From Streptomyces akebiae (lineage in GTDB: Bacteria > Actinomycetota > Actinomycetes > Streptomycetales > Streptomycetaceae): a DNA stretch of 64,000 bases. The notes beneath the pieces were generated by a model. The model saw only the letters and a program-made list of their open reading frames with translations. It was not told the DNA's origin and made no database searches. Below, piece after piece: positions 43,019 through 52,644 of this stretch. The stretch is taken from the NCBI RefSeq assembly GCF_019599145.1, contig NZ_CP080647.1, forward strand, positions 1,364,001 to 1,428,000, written 5' to 3'. Within the stretch, counting starts at the first letter, position 1; the number at the start of each line of letters is the position of its first letter. A program made the position numbers and the translations under genes.

Positions 43019-43356
43019 CAGCTAACCAAAGGCCACCGACATGAGGCGTCCGAAGCGGCCGAGAAACCGGACGTCGTTCTCCGGCTCTCCGGCCCTCGTC
43101 GACCTTCACCTCGGCAAGGCCCTCGCCAAGAACGCAGCGGGCCGCTGACAACTAGCCACACAAGACATCGGCGCTCCCGACTATTCCGGTGGGGACGCAG
43201 GCGGCCTTCGGCCCCCTTCGAGGACGGTGCCGAATAGCCGACAGTCCCGCCCTCGCCCCGATCCCGGCAGACCTGAGCGAGCCCTACCCGGTGCGGACGG
43301 GTGACCTGTAAGTGTGTCGCCGCTCCGGCCATCCTGGGGTGCGCGACGCTCCGATC
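43019..43356. other. Intergenic region between divergent genes
   Basis: About 340 bases between the leftward DUF6615 gene and the rightward unknown gene. Short open frames here are extensions of shadows. I recognise no RNA, repeat or operator. Confidence 0.3.
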
Positions 43357-44067
43357 ATGACGATGGTGGAGATCCAAGTACCCGGGGACCGACTCGACAT
43401 CACCGCCCTGGAAGTTGCATTCGCCGATCTGCCTGTCGCCAGTGCATCCGTCGCGCTGGTACGCGGGTTCGGCGGTGACTTGGATGAACTGAGGGAAACA
43501 CTGCGGGAGTACTTCGCCGATGGCGCCTCGTGGTGCCGGGTCGGCAACGCAGTCCACACGGTGACCGACGGAGATGCCGAAGTGCGGCTGGTGCCACGGT
43601 CCGACGTGCCGACCTGGCACGCGGACTACTTCCAGGCCGGTTGGAAAAGTCGCGAGGGTGCGCGGATTCCGCTGGAGTCTCGGCTGCAGTACGCCAGGTA
43701 CGTGGACAGAAGGCATAAGGCACGCGAATCCTGCCTCCAAGGCGAGGACCTACGCGAGGCGGCGGCCAAGGATGGGGCCGGGGGTGTCGACAAGCTGGTA
43801 CGGCACCATCGTGCTCAGCTCGCCGAGTGGTACGACGCCCTAGACGTCCTGCTCCACTCGGTCCAGACCGGTCCGGACCTCCCCGAGTGGGCCACCTCGG
43901 TGGCCAAGGAAGAGCTGCTGGACTGGCACCGGACCCGCGAGTACCTGACGAGCGCCGTGCTCGAATACCACCACGGCAGCGACACCGAGCCGCGCCCCGA
44001 AACGGTGTTCGGCAATCTGTGCTTTCACTTCTCGGCAGGCTCGGTGGAACTGGTACCCGGGCCTTAA
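43357..44067 (+). CDS. Hypothetical protein
   Basis: 236 residues from the ATG at 43357 (another ATG lies two codons later). Acidic, soluble and mostly helical in the C-terminal half (DKLVRHHRAQLAEWYDALDV), with an alpha/beta N-terminal half (SVALVRGFGGDLDELRETL). No signal peptide, membrane segment or catalytic motif was recognised. Codon use is typical for the host. It stands alone between divergent or unrelated cargo genes. Confidence 0.6.
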   Translation: MTMVEIQVPGDRLDITALEVAFADLPVASASVALVRGFGGDLDELRETLREYFADGASWCRVGNAVHTVTDGDAEVRLVPRSDVPTWHADYFQAGWKSREGARIPLESRLQYARYVDRRHKARESCLQGEDLREAAAKDGAGGVDKLVRHHRAQLAEWYDALDVLLHSVQTGPDLPEWATSVAKEELLDWHRTREYLTSAVLEYHHGSDTEPRPETVFGNLCFHFSAGSVELVPGP

Positions 44068-44224
44068 GACGGCGACATCCGGTACGCATGCCTGAGCACG
44101 GGGCGGAGCTGTGGCGGGCGAAGCACCCGCCGGCTTCTCCGGTTGTGCGAGCGAAGCAGTGCGATAGACGGCAAGCGTCGCCGCGCTTCTCCTGGTGGGA
44201 CTGCCCCACGGATAACGTGGCCCC

Positions 44225-44698
44225 ATGGATGAGGCGACGCAGCACGCGGCGTGGGACATCTATGTCTCCCTGCACAACCTCGCTGCCGCTCATGTCCTCG
44301 GCGAGGTTCTCACCACCGTGCAGAACGATCAAGTGATTCTTGGCGACATCGACGACGCACTGGAACAACTGAACGAGCATGAGGCAGTGTTGCGCCTTGC
44401 CGATGCTGAGCTCCTCCAGCGCGTTCGAGACGCCATCGCCACCTGGAACGCTCGTCCCGGCAGCCGACTTGCTGAAGTTCTACCGCTATTGGACCGTCTG
44501 GAGAGGATCCTGGGACTTCCCTCCCGCCCCTTCTCCCGCCCACCACGTGAGCGCCATCAGCGCCTCCTGGGCCGCAAGGGGCCTGTGCGGGTCTCTAGAA
44601 GAGCCTGGACCTCCTCGCGCTGCCGCTGCTGGACGCTGCCGAGCCGGCAGATCGTCACGAACCGACCATCGTACGATGCTCGGCGCCCCAATAACTGA
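44225..44698 (+). CDS. Hypothetical protein with an atypical C-terminus
   Basis: 157 residues. The first ~97 are a regular acidic helical protein (YVSLHNLAAAHVLGEVL, LEQLNEHEAVLRLADAELL). After GLPSRPFSRPP the composition abruptly becomes Arg/Ser/Trp/Cys-rich, suggesting that the original 3' end was lost by frameshift or replaced where the lower-GC segment begins. It overlaps the convergent small membrane-protein gene by 44 nt. The function is unknown. Confidence 0.5.
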   Translation: MDEATQHAAWDIYVSLHNLAAAHVLGEVLTTVQNDQVILGDIDDALEQLNEHEAVLRLADAELLQRVRDAIATWNARPGSRLAEVLPLLDRLERILGLPSRPFSRPPRERHQRLLGRKGPVRVSRRAWTSSRCRCWTLPSRQIVTNRPSYDARRPNN

Positions 44699-45017
44699 GC
44701 CACTTCACCTCCTGCTTGCCATGTGGCTTAGGTCCTCCAGTCGGCGCCCCTTCTTTTGCCTCTACGAGTGCGACAGTAGCACCAAATGCGCTCCAGTAGA
44801 GAAGGCATCCATTGATTATTGGGATCACCCAGCCGTACCATTCGTTCACGCCGACTATCGCTGCACCCAAATAGGCGACACCTATTGCGATGAAGAATGG
44901 AATCCCGCGCGAGTCTCGCCCCACTAGGACCCTAGCCGTATTGCCGAGGAGAAAAACGATGGCAACCGAACCGGCGAAACTGAGGAATGAGTCTGCCGTA
45001 TAGAAGTCTTCGTTCAT
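44655..45017 (-). CDS. Small polytopic membrane protein linked to the trypsin-like protease
   Basis: 120 residues from the ATG at 45017, one nucleotide after the protease stop. Three or four hydrophobic segments are visible (FAGSVAIVFLLGNTARVL, FFIAIGVAYLGAAIVGV, WVIPIINGCLLYWSAFGA), followed by a hydrophilic tail. Base composition is visibly poorer in G+C than in the flanks, as in the protease gene. Tight spacing implies co-translation with the protease. It may be a membrane target or effector, which is inference; no family was recognised. Confidence 0.65.
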   Translation of the reverse strand: MNEDFYTADSFLSFAGSVAIVFLLGNTARVLVGRDSRGIPFFIAIGVAYLGAAIVGVNEWYGWVIPIINGCLLYWSAFGATVALVEAKEGAPTGGPKPHGKQEVKWLSYWGAEHRTMVGS

Positions 45018-45018
45018 G

Positions 45019-46260
45019 TCACTCGCCAATCCGTGCATGCACTTGTACTGGACCAAGTGATCTGGCTGGCCCGTCAATAACCGACCGCAGAATGGCTTCT
45101 GGGACGTGAGCGTATGAGAATTTTCCGTTACCGCTGATGACCATTCCGTACCAAACGGAACCATCTTTGCTCAGCACCCAGCTGCCAGATTCTCCCTCTT
45201 TACTAAATTTTCCACCGAACGGCGGCCAAGCGATTATTCGCCTTACTTGTTGGCGCCGGATCATGATAGATGGAACAAGGCAAACTCTCCCGTCATGGGG
45301 GAACTCGGGATTATATCCCTCGATTACCCCTAGGCGCTTCCTCTTTCGTCCTCGACTTAGATACACAACCGTATTGATAGCTTCCGGGTGATGTTCCCTC
45401 TGTCCGAGATCACAGGGGTGCACCGCTCGCAATTTGCTCGGTATATCGAAACATTCTTGATCGAGCGAAAGGAGTGCGAGGTCAGGCGCGGTCATGCTTT
45501 CTCTATATTCCTCAACGAATTCCGCCGAGTAGCATCCCGGAGAAATCACATGAGCGCATGTAACTCCCAAGTCGCCGACTTCTCCAACGGTGAGGATGCC
45601 GCCAATTCGACCGGATCTTCCTCCCGGGACTTTACAGTGGCCTAGTGGCGTCGGCGGCCTTCGCTGTTCTACGTCGACCCCTATTCCGAACCAGTCAGGA
45701 GAAACCTCTGCGATGCTCCGGAGGTAGCCTACAAAAACCTCTGGATGTCTTGAAGATATTACTGCACAATAGGGGAATTGCTTCGTGTGGCTCCGTGCTC
45801 GCATCCTGAATTTAGGGACAAGTTGCAGTGAAACGGATGGCGAGAGGTTCTTCCACGCATTTTGGAAAGGCTCATCACTGTAGGCGGCAACGTCTTGCAC
45901 AATTGCCGCGACGGTGTCGGCTACCCGCCCTATAAGCAGGAGCGGTTCGCTCTCCATTTCGTGGCGCAGCCAGTATGCTCGATCTGCGGCTTCTCGTGGA
46001 CTGAGCTCAACAACCCTTCTCTCGCGAGAGTGCCTGAGGGGTGGATGCTCTGTTGGGAATTGCCGCAATAGCTCTTGCCTCATCGCCGCCATTAGATGCA
46101 AGCGGCGGCCGCTCGCTGCTTGCGAAGCTTCGCGATAACTGGCATACGGGATGACCGTCCGGCGCCTACCGGACATAATCTGCTGGAGTCGAGCGAAGAC
46201 TCGCCTACTTCGAGTTGAGCCATTTTCGTCATGCCTCGGTGGCTCGTGGGCAGTGGACAT
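45019..46260 (-). CDS. Trypsin-like serine protease
   Basis: 413 residues. The C-terminal ~220 residues contain an S1-type triad: histidine in GVTCAHVISPG, aspartate in DLALLSLDQE, and serine in KEGESGSWV. The N-terminal ~190 residues are basic then helical, without a secretion signal, so the protease appears cytoplasmic. Cytoplasmic trypsin-like domains often act as effectors in bacterial defence systems. The gene has lower G+C and A/T-richer codons than its neighbours, suggesting recent acquisition with the small membrane-protein gene directly downstream. AAGG lies upstream of the ATG at 46260. Confidence 0.75.
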   Translation of the reverse strand: MSTAHEPPRHDENGSTRSRRVFARLQQIMSGRRRTVIPYASYREASQAASGRRLHLMAAMRQELLRQFPTEHPPLRHSRERRVVELSPREAADRAYWLRHEMESEPLLLIGRVADTVAAIVQDVAAYSDEPFQNAWKNLSPSVSLQLVPKFRMRARSHTKQFPYCAVISSRHPEVFVGYLRSIAEVSPDWFGIGVDVEQRRPPTPLGHCKVPGGRSGRIGGILTVGEVGDLGVTCAHVISPGCYSAEFVEEYRESMTAPDLALLSLDQECFDIPSKLRAVHPCDLGQREHHPEAINTVVYLSRGRKRKRLGVIEGYNPEFPHDGRVCLVPSIMIRRQQVRRIIAWPPFGGKFSKEGESGSWVLSKDGSVWYGMVISGNGKFSYAHVPEAILRSVIDGPARSLGPVQVHARIGE

Positions 46261-46470
46261 GGCCGCACCTTGAATCTTGCAAGTAGGGCTCTTTTCAGCG
46301 TAACGCAGCTTTGCCGATCGCGCCCCTCAGGGATCGTCAGGTGGCTTCCCCCTTGGTCGTCTCGCGGGGCGGTACGGACGCCTGCACGATGTACTCATGG
46401 ATGTCTGGTAGTACCGCAGTGGGCCCGGCTGCGGCGGCCTGGCCCGATACTCTTTCCGACGAGGGTGATG

Positions 46471-48195
46471 ATGCTCAAGCAGCTTGTCGTAGGCGACGAT
46501 CCGACCTCGGTTCAGGAGACCAGCTTCTCGATCGATGTCTTGGGGCGTTTCCTCTGCAACACCTGGGAGGAGGCCACCCAGAACGGCGGTCCTGCCTTCG
46601 ACGTGGTGGTCATCGGCGGAGGCATGTACGGAGCGTACTGCGCGGCCAAGGTCTTCCGGCGCCACCCCGGGAAGCGGGTCCTGCTGCTGGACGCCGGGAA
46701 GTTCCTACTGCCGGAGCACATGCAGAATCTTGGACGCACGGGGCTGGAAATCCCCTCCCCCATCGATCCGGCGAACGATCCGCACGTCGCCCGAGCCCAT
46801 GTCTGGGGCATTCCATGGCGCGGCAACGTGGAATTCCCCGGACTCGCCTATTGCACCGGCGGGAAGTCCCTCTACTGGGGAGGCTGGTGCCCCAGGCTCA
46901 CCCCTGGGGACCTGCTGCGGTGGCCAGCCTCGACCGCACTGTACCTAGCCATGAACTACCTCGACGTCGAACGTGAGATCGGCGTTGTTCCGGACACGGA
47001 CTTCATCACTGGGGATCTGTACACGGCTCTGCTCGCGCGGCTTCCGGCGGCCGCCGCGGCGGTCCCTGGCATCGAGACGACTCTGGGCAACCAGGGCGTC
47101 GAGCCACCGCCGCTGGCCGTACAGGGGAACGCCCCCGCTTCGGGGTTGTTCAGCTTCGACAAGTACAGCAGCCTGCCGCTACTCAGCGACGCCGTTCGTG
47201 CGGACGTCGGCGTGTCAGGCGGCAACGACAGCAACCGTCGGCTCTTCGTCGTACCCCAGGCACATGTAATCAAGGTGCACACAGCCGGAGGAGTCGCCAA
47301 CGCCGTCGAGCTGGACGTTGCTGGCCAGCGCGCGTCCCTGCCGGTCGGGCCACACTGTTCGGTGATCTTCGCGGCGAGTGCCGTGGAGAGCACCCGGCTC
47401 GCGCTGCACTCGTTTCCGACCCCGCTCATGGGTCGGAATCTGATGGCCCATGTGCGCAGCGATTTCACCGTGCGCATCAGGAGAACTGCCCTGCCCGCGT
47501 TCCCTCATACGCCGCCGGGGCGTGTGGAAACCGCCGCACTGCTCGTTCGAGGGGCCGTGCCCGAAGGGCGGTTCCATATCCAGGTCACGGCGTCGACCAG
47601 CCGGGGCGGATCGGACGAGCTCCTCTTCCGTATGATCCCCGACGTCGATCTTTTCGAGCAGCAGATGGCGAACGCCGATCCCGACTGGCTCACCCTCACC
47701 CTGCGCTGTATCGGCGAGATGAGCGGGGACACGGTCAGTTCCGTGCCGGACACGTCGAAGAGCTGGGTGAACCTCAGCCCTCACCAACGAGACGAGTTCG
47801 GGGAGCCACGCGCCTACGTCCACTTCACACTGAGCCAGCAGGACGCCACCGTCTGGGGCAGGATGGACAAGGCGGCGCTCGACCTCGCTCAGGGCCTCGC
47901 CGGCAACGCCGCCTCCATCGAGTACCTCTACGACGGAGGCTGGCAGGCATCCCCCTTCCCATTGAACCGGCCGTTCCCGGAATGGCACCGCGGGCTGGGA
48001 ACGACGTACCACGAATCGGGGACCCTCTGGATGGGAGACACTCCGCAGACCTCGGTAACCGACTCCGTGGGCCGGTTCCATCACGTAAGCAACGCCTATG
48101 CATGCGACCAATCGCTGTTTCCCACGGTCGGTTCGGTCAACCCGGTGCTCACGGGCCTGACCTTGACCAAGCAGCTCGTTGAGCACCTCCCATGA
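46471..48195 (+). CDS. GMC-family FAD-dependent oxidoreductase
   Basis: 574 residues from the ATG at 46471 (GAGGG 5 nt upstream; ATG 46468 is equivalent). An FAD-binding Rossmann motif VVVIGGGMYGAYCAAK (about 45-60) is followed by VLLLDAGKF. The C-terminus has the GMC pattern HESGTLWMGD, then NAYACDQSLFPTVGSVNP, with the usual VNP and the final helix TLTKQLVEHLP. The substrate cannot be told. It is not part of an operon with its neighbours and sits beside the low-GC protease pair as independent cargo. Confidence 0.82.
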   Translation: MLKQLVVGDDPTSVQETSFSIDVLGRFLCNTWEEATQNGGPAFDVVVIGGGMYGAYCAAKVFRRHPGKRVLLLDAGKFLLPEHMQNLGRTGLEIPSPIDPANDPHVARAHVWGIPWRGNVEFPGLAYCTGGKSLYWGGWCPRLTPGDLLRWPASTALYLAMNYLDVEREIGVVPDTDFITGDLYTALLARLPAAAAAVPGIETTLGNQGVEPPPLAVQGNAPASGLFSFDKYSSLPLLSDAVRADVGVSGGNDSNRRLFVVPQAHVIKVHTAGGVANAVELDVAGQRASLPVGPHCSVIFAASAVESTRLALHSFPTPLMGRNLMAHVRSDFTVRIRRTALPAFPHTPPGRVETAALLVRGAVPEGRFHIQVTASTSRGGSDELLFRMIPDVDLFEQQMANADPDWLTLTLRCIGEMSGDTVSSVPDTSKSWVNLSPHQRDEFGEPRAYVHFTLSQQDATVWGRMDKAALDLAQGLAGNAASIEYLYDGGWQASPFPLNRPFPEWHRGLGTTYHESGTLWMGDTPQTSVTDSVGRFHHVSNAYACDQSLFPTVGSVNPVLTGLTLTKQLVEHLP

Positions 48196-48269
48196 CCACG
48201 AAGATCCTGCCGTGCCGACGTCGGTCATGCACGCCCACCTCGCTCGCGCGGCACAAAGGACAACTAGAC

Positions 48270-48437
48270 CTAGTGGACCGTTAGTTCAGAGAAGTCAGGC
48301 GCGGCTTCGTGCGGATACGCGACCGTCGCACCGTCAGGCCGTACGGCGTCATCCACCGCGAGGCGGATTCGGTTGTCTGGTCCACCGGCGAAGAGGGTCC
48401 GGCTGCCCCGCTTGTGCCATCGGCCATCACTGTTCAT
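48270..48437 (-). pseudogene. 55-residue fragment resembling a NUDIX-hydrolase N-terminus
   Basis: A frame from the ATG at 48437 ends at a TAG at 48270-48272. It encodes MNSDGRWHKRGSRTLFAGG, then RIRLAVDDAVRPDGATVAYP. The W...R-x-LF...R-x...D-x-V-x-x-PDG...Y pattern is that of ADP-ribose-pyrophosphatase-like NUDIX proteins just before the catalytic domain, which is missing. It is probably the truncated 5' end of a lost gene. Confidence 0.45.
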
Positions 48438-48588
48438 GCCCAGGGACCCTAATGCCCCACCAGCTCGGCCAGGACCTGTCGGATGATCCGGGGAGTCTGG
48501 GTCGGCTCCTGCAGCGCACCCACGCGGCCCAGGCTGGGGCTCGGGCCGGTGTTGGCAGCATGACGGCGTCGCTCATACGGTAGCGACC

Positions 48589-48831
48589 ATGACCCAGACC
48601 CTCGACCAGCGCAGGGTGAGCGAGATCGCGCGTTCGCTCAACCGGTACGAATGGCGGCCCACCGCTGAGGAAGTCATGTGGCCGGCCGTGTCGGTGATGA
48701 GCACGGACACGCCGGTCCACAGGGTGGCCCGGGAGGCGCTGTACGCGGTGGCCGGCATCGCGGTGCTGTGCGGCGCGGGTTCGCTGGGCGGTGGAGAGGT
48801 CATGTGGGCTCCGAATCATCGAGAGGGGTAG
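48589..48831 (+). CDS. Small hypothetical protein (weak)
   Basis: 80 residues with plausible amino-acid usage (DQRRVSEIARSLNRYEW, VHRVAREALYAVAGIAVLCG) and one hydrophobic stretch. There is no convincing ribosome binding site or known family. The overlapping minus-strand frames are Arg/His/Pro-rich and look like shadows, so this is the best candidate in the interval. Confidence 0.3.
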   Translation: MTQTLDQRRVSEIARSLNRYEWRPTAEEVMWPAVSVMSTDTPVHRVAREALYAVAGIAVLCGAGSLGGGEVMWAPNHREG

Positions 48832-48937
48832 CGGGCGGGGCGTGCGGGCGGGTGGCCTACGAGCAAGTGCCGCCTGGGTGGGAGTCGGTGGTACGGGTGG
48901 CGGGATAGACGGTGGTGTGGGCTGTTGTCTGCCACAG

Positions 48938-50104
48938 TCATTGCGCGGCGGCCGTCGTGTCGGCGAAGGGGGTGAAGTGCGCGGGCGGGTGGTCGATGGG
49001 CAGGTCGGGCCGCCAAGCGGTCAGGACTTGGGCGCTGCACTCGAACAGGCCGGAGGGCAGGGAGTCCAGGGGCCACCAGCGCCAGTCGCTCACGCTCTCG
49101 TCGAGCTGGTCGGCGGGGTTCCCCTGCCAGGTGGTGACGAGGGCGGCCACCGTGATCCGGACGACGTCGCCGACGTGGTCGAGGAGCGTGCCGAGCAGGC
49201 GGACGTTCTCCGGGAGGGCGGTGAGGCCGGTCTCCTCGGCGAGTTCGCGCACGACGGCCTCGGACCATGATTCGCCGGGCTCCACAGTGCCTCCGGGCAG
49301 CTCGACCGTGCGCCGGCGGTGCCGGCCCAGCAGGACACCGTCCGGCCCGGACAGGATGATGCCGACGCCGAGGGCCGCGTGCGCGACGGGTGGCCGGGTG
49401 GTCCGCGGGCGGGACGTGACGCGGACGGGGCGGCGGACCTGGAAGAGCCGGTAGGAGGCGTGGTTGTCCTCTTCCGGGGCGTCGAGGACGGTGATGTGTT
49501 CCACCCGCAGTCCGTACTGGACCAGCAGGTCCTCCCACAGTTCGGACGTGAGCACCCACATCTGGACGGTCAACTCCGGCCCGTCGGCCAGCCGCAGGGT
49601 CTCCGGCCGCGGGGCGAGCGCGGTGGAGGGGCCATCGCCCTGGGAGTTGGTGTGCAGGACGGTGAAGCACAGCCGGCCGCCGGGCTTGAGCGCCGCGCTC
49701 AGGGCAGGCAGCAGCCGGTGCGGGTCGATGTAGGGGACGGAATGGACGGAGTAGATCACGTCGTACGGGGCGGCGGCCTGGAGGTGCTCGACGGCGTCCG
49801 CCAGCACCACGTTCAGCCCAGGCACTTCGTCGTAACGGGCGCGGGCGCGTTCGATCTGGGTGGGTGAGAAGTCGACGGCGTCCACGAGCGCGCCGTGGTC
49901 GCGGGCGAGGTGGGCGGCGTGCCGGGCCAGGCCGCTCCCGAGGTCCAGCACCCGCCGGCCGTCAAGGTCGCCGAGGATCGCGGTACCCGGCCCGGTGCCG
50001 CCGGGGCCCCAGTCGATCCGCACCACCTCCGCCAGGAGTGTGCCTCGCTGGAGATGGTGGCGGCCGTAGGTGGTCCACGCCTCGGCGTTGGCTGATTCGA
50101 TCAT
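48938..50104 (-). CDS. Methyltransferase-NUDIX fusion protein
   Basis: 388 residues. Residues ~1-230 form a class I SAM methyltransferase: motif [32 protein letters not shown], and post-motif [14 protein letters not shown]. Residues ~245-375 form a NUDIX hydrolase: [20 protein letters not shown] is followed by AEETGL, a complete Nudix box (GX5EX7REUXEEXGU). The fusion suggests one pathway that both methylates a small molecule and cleaves a nucleoside-diphosphate derivative. It follows another methyltransferase and an ABC exporter on the same strand, which points to a small specialised-metabolite or peptide pathway. Confidence 0.85.
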   Translation of the reverse strand: MIESANAEAWTTYGRHHLQRGTLLAEVVRIDWGPGGTGPGTAILGDLDGRRVLDLGSGLARHAAHLARDHGALVDAVDFSPTQIERARARYDEVPGLNVVLADAVEHLQAAAPYDVIYSVHSVPYIDPHRLLPALSAALKPGGRLCFTVLHTNSQGDGPSTALAPRPETLRLADGPELTVQMWVLTSELWEDLLVQYGLRVEHITVLDAPEEDNHASYRLFQVRRPVRVTSRPRTTRPPVAHAALGVGIILSGPDGVLLGRHRRRTVELPGGTVEPGESWSEAVVRELAEETGLTALPENVRLLGTLLDHVGDVVRITVAALVTTWQGNPADQLDESVSDWRWWPLDSLPSGLFECSAQVLTAWRPDLPIDHPPAHFTPFADTTAAAQ

Positions 50105-50137
50105 GAAGTGGCTGTCTCCGGTGGTGGAAAGGGCGGG

Positions 50138-50710
50138 TCACGGGCGGAGGGCGAAGCAGGCCAGCAGGTCGAGGTCGACAGTGGTGACGGTGGACCAGTC
50201 GGAGGTGAGGACTTCGCGGTCGTGGCTGGTGATGCCGAGGCGTTGGAGGGGATCGTCGTCGTCACGCCGGTCGGCGAGTTCGGTGACCACCCAGAAGATC
50301 CCGCCGGGAACGAGGAGTTGACGGACCCGGTCAAGGAAGGCGGCCTTGTCGGTGAAGAATTTGTACGCCAGGCGGCAGGTGATGACCGCGTACGCCGGAT
50401 CGGGCAGCTCGCTCAGGTCGTCGGTGGCGAAGTCCATGACCTGGAAGTGGGGTTGGCCGTCTTCGCGATGACCGGTGTCGGCGAGGGCGATGGCGCTGGG
50501 TGCGCAGTCGATGCCGGTGCTCCGGTAGCCGAGCGGGTCGTGCAGGTGGCGGGCCAGAAGGCCATCGCCGCATCCAATGTCGAGCGCCGGCCGTGAGTGG
50601 CCGGGACCGAGGTGTTCGGCGAGGAGTTGCCTCTCCGGGTCGGTGATCTTGCGGTAGCGGCGGCCGGAGGCCCACAGGGGTTCCCAGTAGGCGACTGTGG
50701 ATTGGGTCAT
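50138..50710 (-). CDS. Class I SAM-dependent methyltransferase
   Basis: 190 residues from the ATG at 50710, overlapping the ABC transporter stop (ATGA); the longer upstream frame is a shadow. Motif I ALDIGCGDGLLARHL, acidic loop TGIDCAPSAIALAD, and the later VRQLLVPGGIFWVVTEL are typical of Rossmann methyltransferases acting on small molecules. It lies 33 nt upstream of the methyltransferase-NUDIX gene, so the three genes form one operon. Confidence 0.83.
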   Translation of the reverse strand: MTQSTVAYWEPLWASGRRYRKITDPERQLLAEHLGPGHSRPALDIGCGDGLLARHLHDPLGYRSTGIDCAPSAIALADTGHREDGQPHFQVMDFATDDLSELPDPAYAVITCRLAYKFFTDKAAFLDRVRQLLVPGGIFWVVTELADRRDDDDPLQRLGITSHDREVLTSDWSTVTTVDLDLLACFALRP

Positions 50711-52644
50711 CGTTCTTCCCCTTCGCTGCGGTAGGCGGCCCGGTCCTGCTGGAGTTGCCACAGTTCCTGCATCAGGCCGGGCTGGTTGACCAGTTCGTGG
50801 AAGGTGCCTTCCTGCACCACGCGGCCCTTGTCGAGGACGACGATGCGGTCGGCGGTGGAGGTGTTGGCGAGGTTGTGGGTGACGAGGACGACGGCCCGGT
50901 CTCCGGCCATGTCGCGCAGGCCGGTAAAGATCCGGTGCTCGGCACGCGGGTCGAGGTCCGAGGTGGGTTCGTCCATGACGAGCAGGCCCGCGTCTCGGTG
51001 TGCGGGCCGGGCGACCGCGATGCGCTGCCACTGTCCCGGCGACAGGGCTACGCCGCCCCAAAACTCCCGGGCCAGCAGGGTGCCCAGCCCCGACCGCAGG
51101 GTTTTAATCACATCGTCGGCGCCGCTGGACCGTGCCGCGCGATGGATGGCCGCATCGCCCTCGGCACGCTGCTGGCCGAGGGAGATGTTCTCGCGCGCGG
51201 TCATGGGCCAGCGGGCGAAGTCCTGCGGGACCACGCTGGTCTGGCGCCACACGGCGTGGGGGTCGAGGTCGGCGATGCTGATGCCGTCCCAGGTGACGAC
51301 GCCGCTGGTGGGCAGGTTGAGCCCGGACAGCAATTTCATCAGGGTCGACTTGCCCGAGCCGTTCTCCCCGACGACGGCCACGATTTCGCCCTGACGGACC
51401 TCGAAGTCGACGTTGTGGAGGGTGTCTTGATCCGCCTCGGGGTATCGGAAGGTGACGTTGCGCAGGGCGATGTGGCGCGGCCGTTGGGGGGTGAGGTCGC
51501 CGCGGTCCAGGCGCTGGCCGGCGGCCTCCGTGACGAACCGCTCCCAGTCGTCGAGGTAGAAGCCCGTGCGCATCAAATCCCGGCCGTAGCCGACGAGCCC
51601 CTGCAGCCCGGTGGCCGCGGAGCGCAGCGCGAACACGGCGGTGCCGGCCGCTGCCGCCGAGATCCGGCCGGTCCCCAGCAGTAGGAACACCGCACCCCAC
51701 ACCAGCGAGGACGCCAGGCCCGTGGCCGCGGCGCCGACGATGGCGATCTTGGCCCGGTCCCAGGCGGCGGTGTTGCTGGTGGCTTCCACCCGCTCGGCGC
51801 TGACCGTGTACTTCTTCAGCAGGTAGGGGGCCAGGGTGTCGGTGCGGATCTGGTCGGACTGGTTCTTGGCGATCAGATGCCAGCGCAGCATGGTCTTCAC
51901 CCGCCGGTCCTTGTGGGTGGCGACCACCGCGAGGTAGGTGATGCGTTCGCCCCGGATGGAGGCGACGGCCTGCGGTACGGCGGCCAGCAGAAGAAGGGGC
52001 AGGAGCAGCGGATACAGGCTGGCCAGGACCACAGCTGCCGCGATCAGAGTGGCCAGGGAGGAGACGTAGTTCTGGGACTGGCCGATCATGTCCCGGCTGA
52101 CCTCGACGCCCCGCTCGGCAGCGTCGAACCGGTCATTGAAGCCGGGGTGGTCGTAGGCGGCCTGTTCCGCGTTGGTCGCTGCCTCCAGCATCTTGTACTC
52201 CGCCTCGCGCTGAATCCGCGGGGAGAGCCGGTTGGACAGGGCCTGGATGGCGATGCCGAGCAGGGCCCGCAGTCCGGCCGTCCCGGCCAGGACGGCCACG
52301 GCCGGGATCGCTGCGGGCAGCCGGCTCGTGTTGTGTGCCGTCTCGATGAGCACCGCGAGCGCCTCGGTGGTGGCGAACAGCCCGAGCGCTCCGGAGATCC
52401 CGGAGACAATCTGGCAGGCGAGAAGGGCGATGACGGCTTTGCGGTCGACCTCCCAGGCCAGGGAGAAGGTCCTGCGGATCAGTGAGGGAAGCCGCCGGGC
52501 CATGGTGCGTCCGGTCAGCAGATCCGCGATCTCCAGACTGTCCCCACCCGGATGGTTGAACGCCAGTTCCTCCTCGTCGGGCACCGAACTTGCCTCGTCG
52601 GTCTCGCCGTTCTTGTCGTGCAGTCGGTCGGAGGTCTCCGTCAC
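50707..52644 (-). CDS. ABC transporter, fused permease and ATPase
   Basis: 645 residues. The N-terminal ~370 residues contain about six membrane segments (for example AVIALLACQIVSGISGALGL, YVSSLATLIAAAVVLASLYP). The ATPase domain has Walker A VVGENGSGKSTLMKLLSG, signature LSPGQWQRIAVARP, Walker B LLVMDEPTSDLD and switch histidine LVTHNLANT. It is a half-size exporter that should work as a dimer. The ATG at 52644 overlaps the stop of the truncated MFS gene by 4 nt, and its own stop overlaps the methyltransferase start. Confidence 0.88.
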   Translation of the reverse strand: MTETSDRLHDKNGETDEASSVPDEEELAFNHPGGDSLEIADLLTGRTMARRLPSLIRRTFSLAWEVDRKAVIALLACQIVSGISGALGLFATTEALAVLIETAHNTSRLPAAIPAVAVLAGTAGLRALLGIAIQALSNRLSPRIQREAEYKMLEAATNAEQAAYDHPGFNDRFDAAERGVEVSRDMIGQSQNYVSSLATLIAAAVVLASLYPLLLPLLLLAAVPQAVASIRGERITYLAVVATHKDRRVKTMLRWHLIAKNQSDQIRTDTLAPYLLKKYTVSAERVEATSNTAAWDRAKIAIVGAAATGLASSLVWGAVFLLLGTGRISAAAAGTAVFALRSAATGLQGLVGYGRDLMRTGFYLDDWERFVTEAAGQRLDRGDLTPQRPRHIALRNVTFRYPEADQDTLHNVDFEVRQGEIVAVVGENGSGKSTLMKLLSGLNLPTSGVVTWDGISIADLDPHAVWRQTSVVPQDFARWPMTARENISLGQQRAEGDAAIHRAARSSGADDVIKTLRSGLGTLLAREFWGGVALSPGQWQRIAVARPAHRDAGLLVMDEPTSDLDPRAEHRIFTGLRDMAGDRAVVLVTHNLANTSTADRIVVLDKGRVVQEGTFHELVNQPGLMQELWQLQQDRAAYRSEGEER

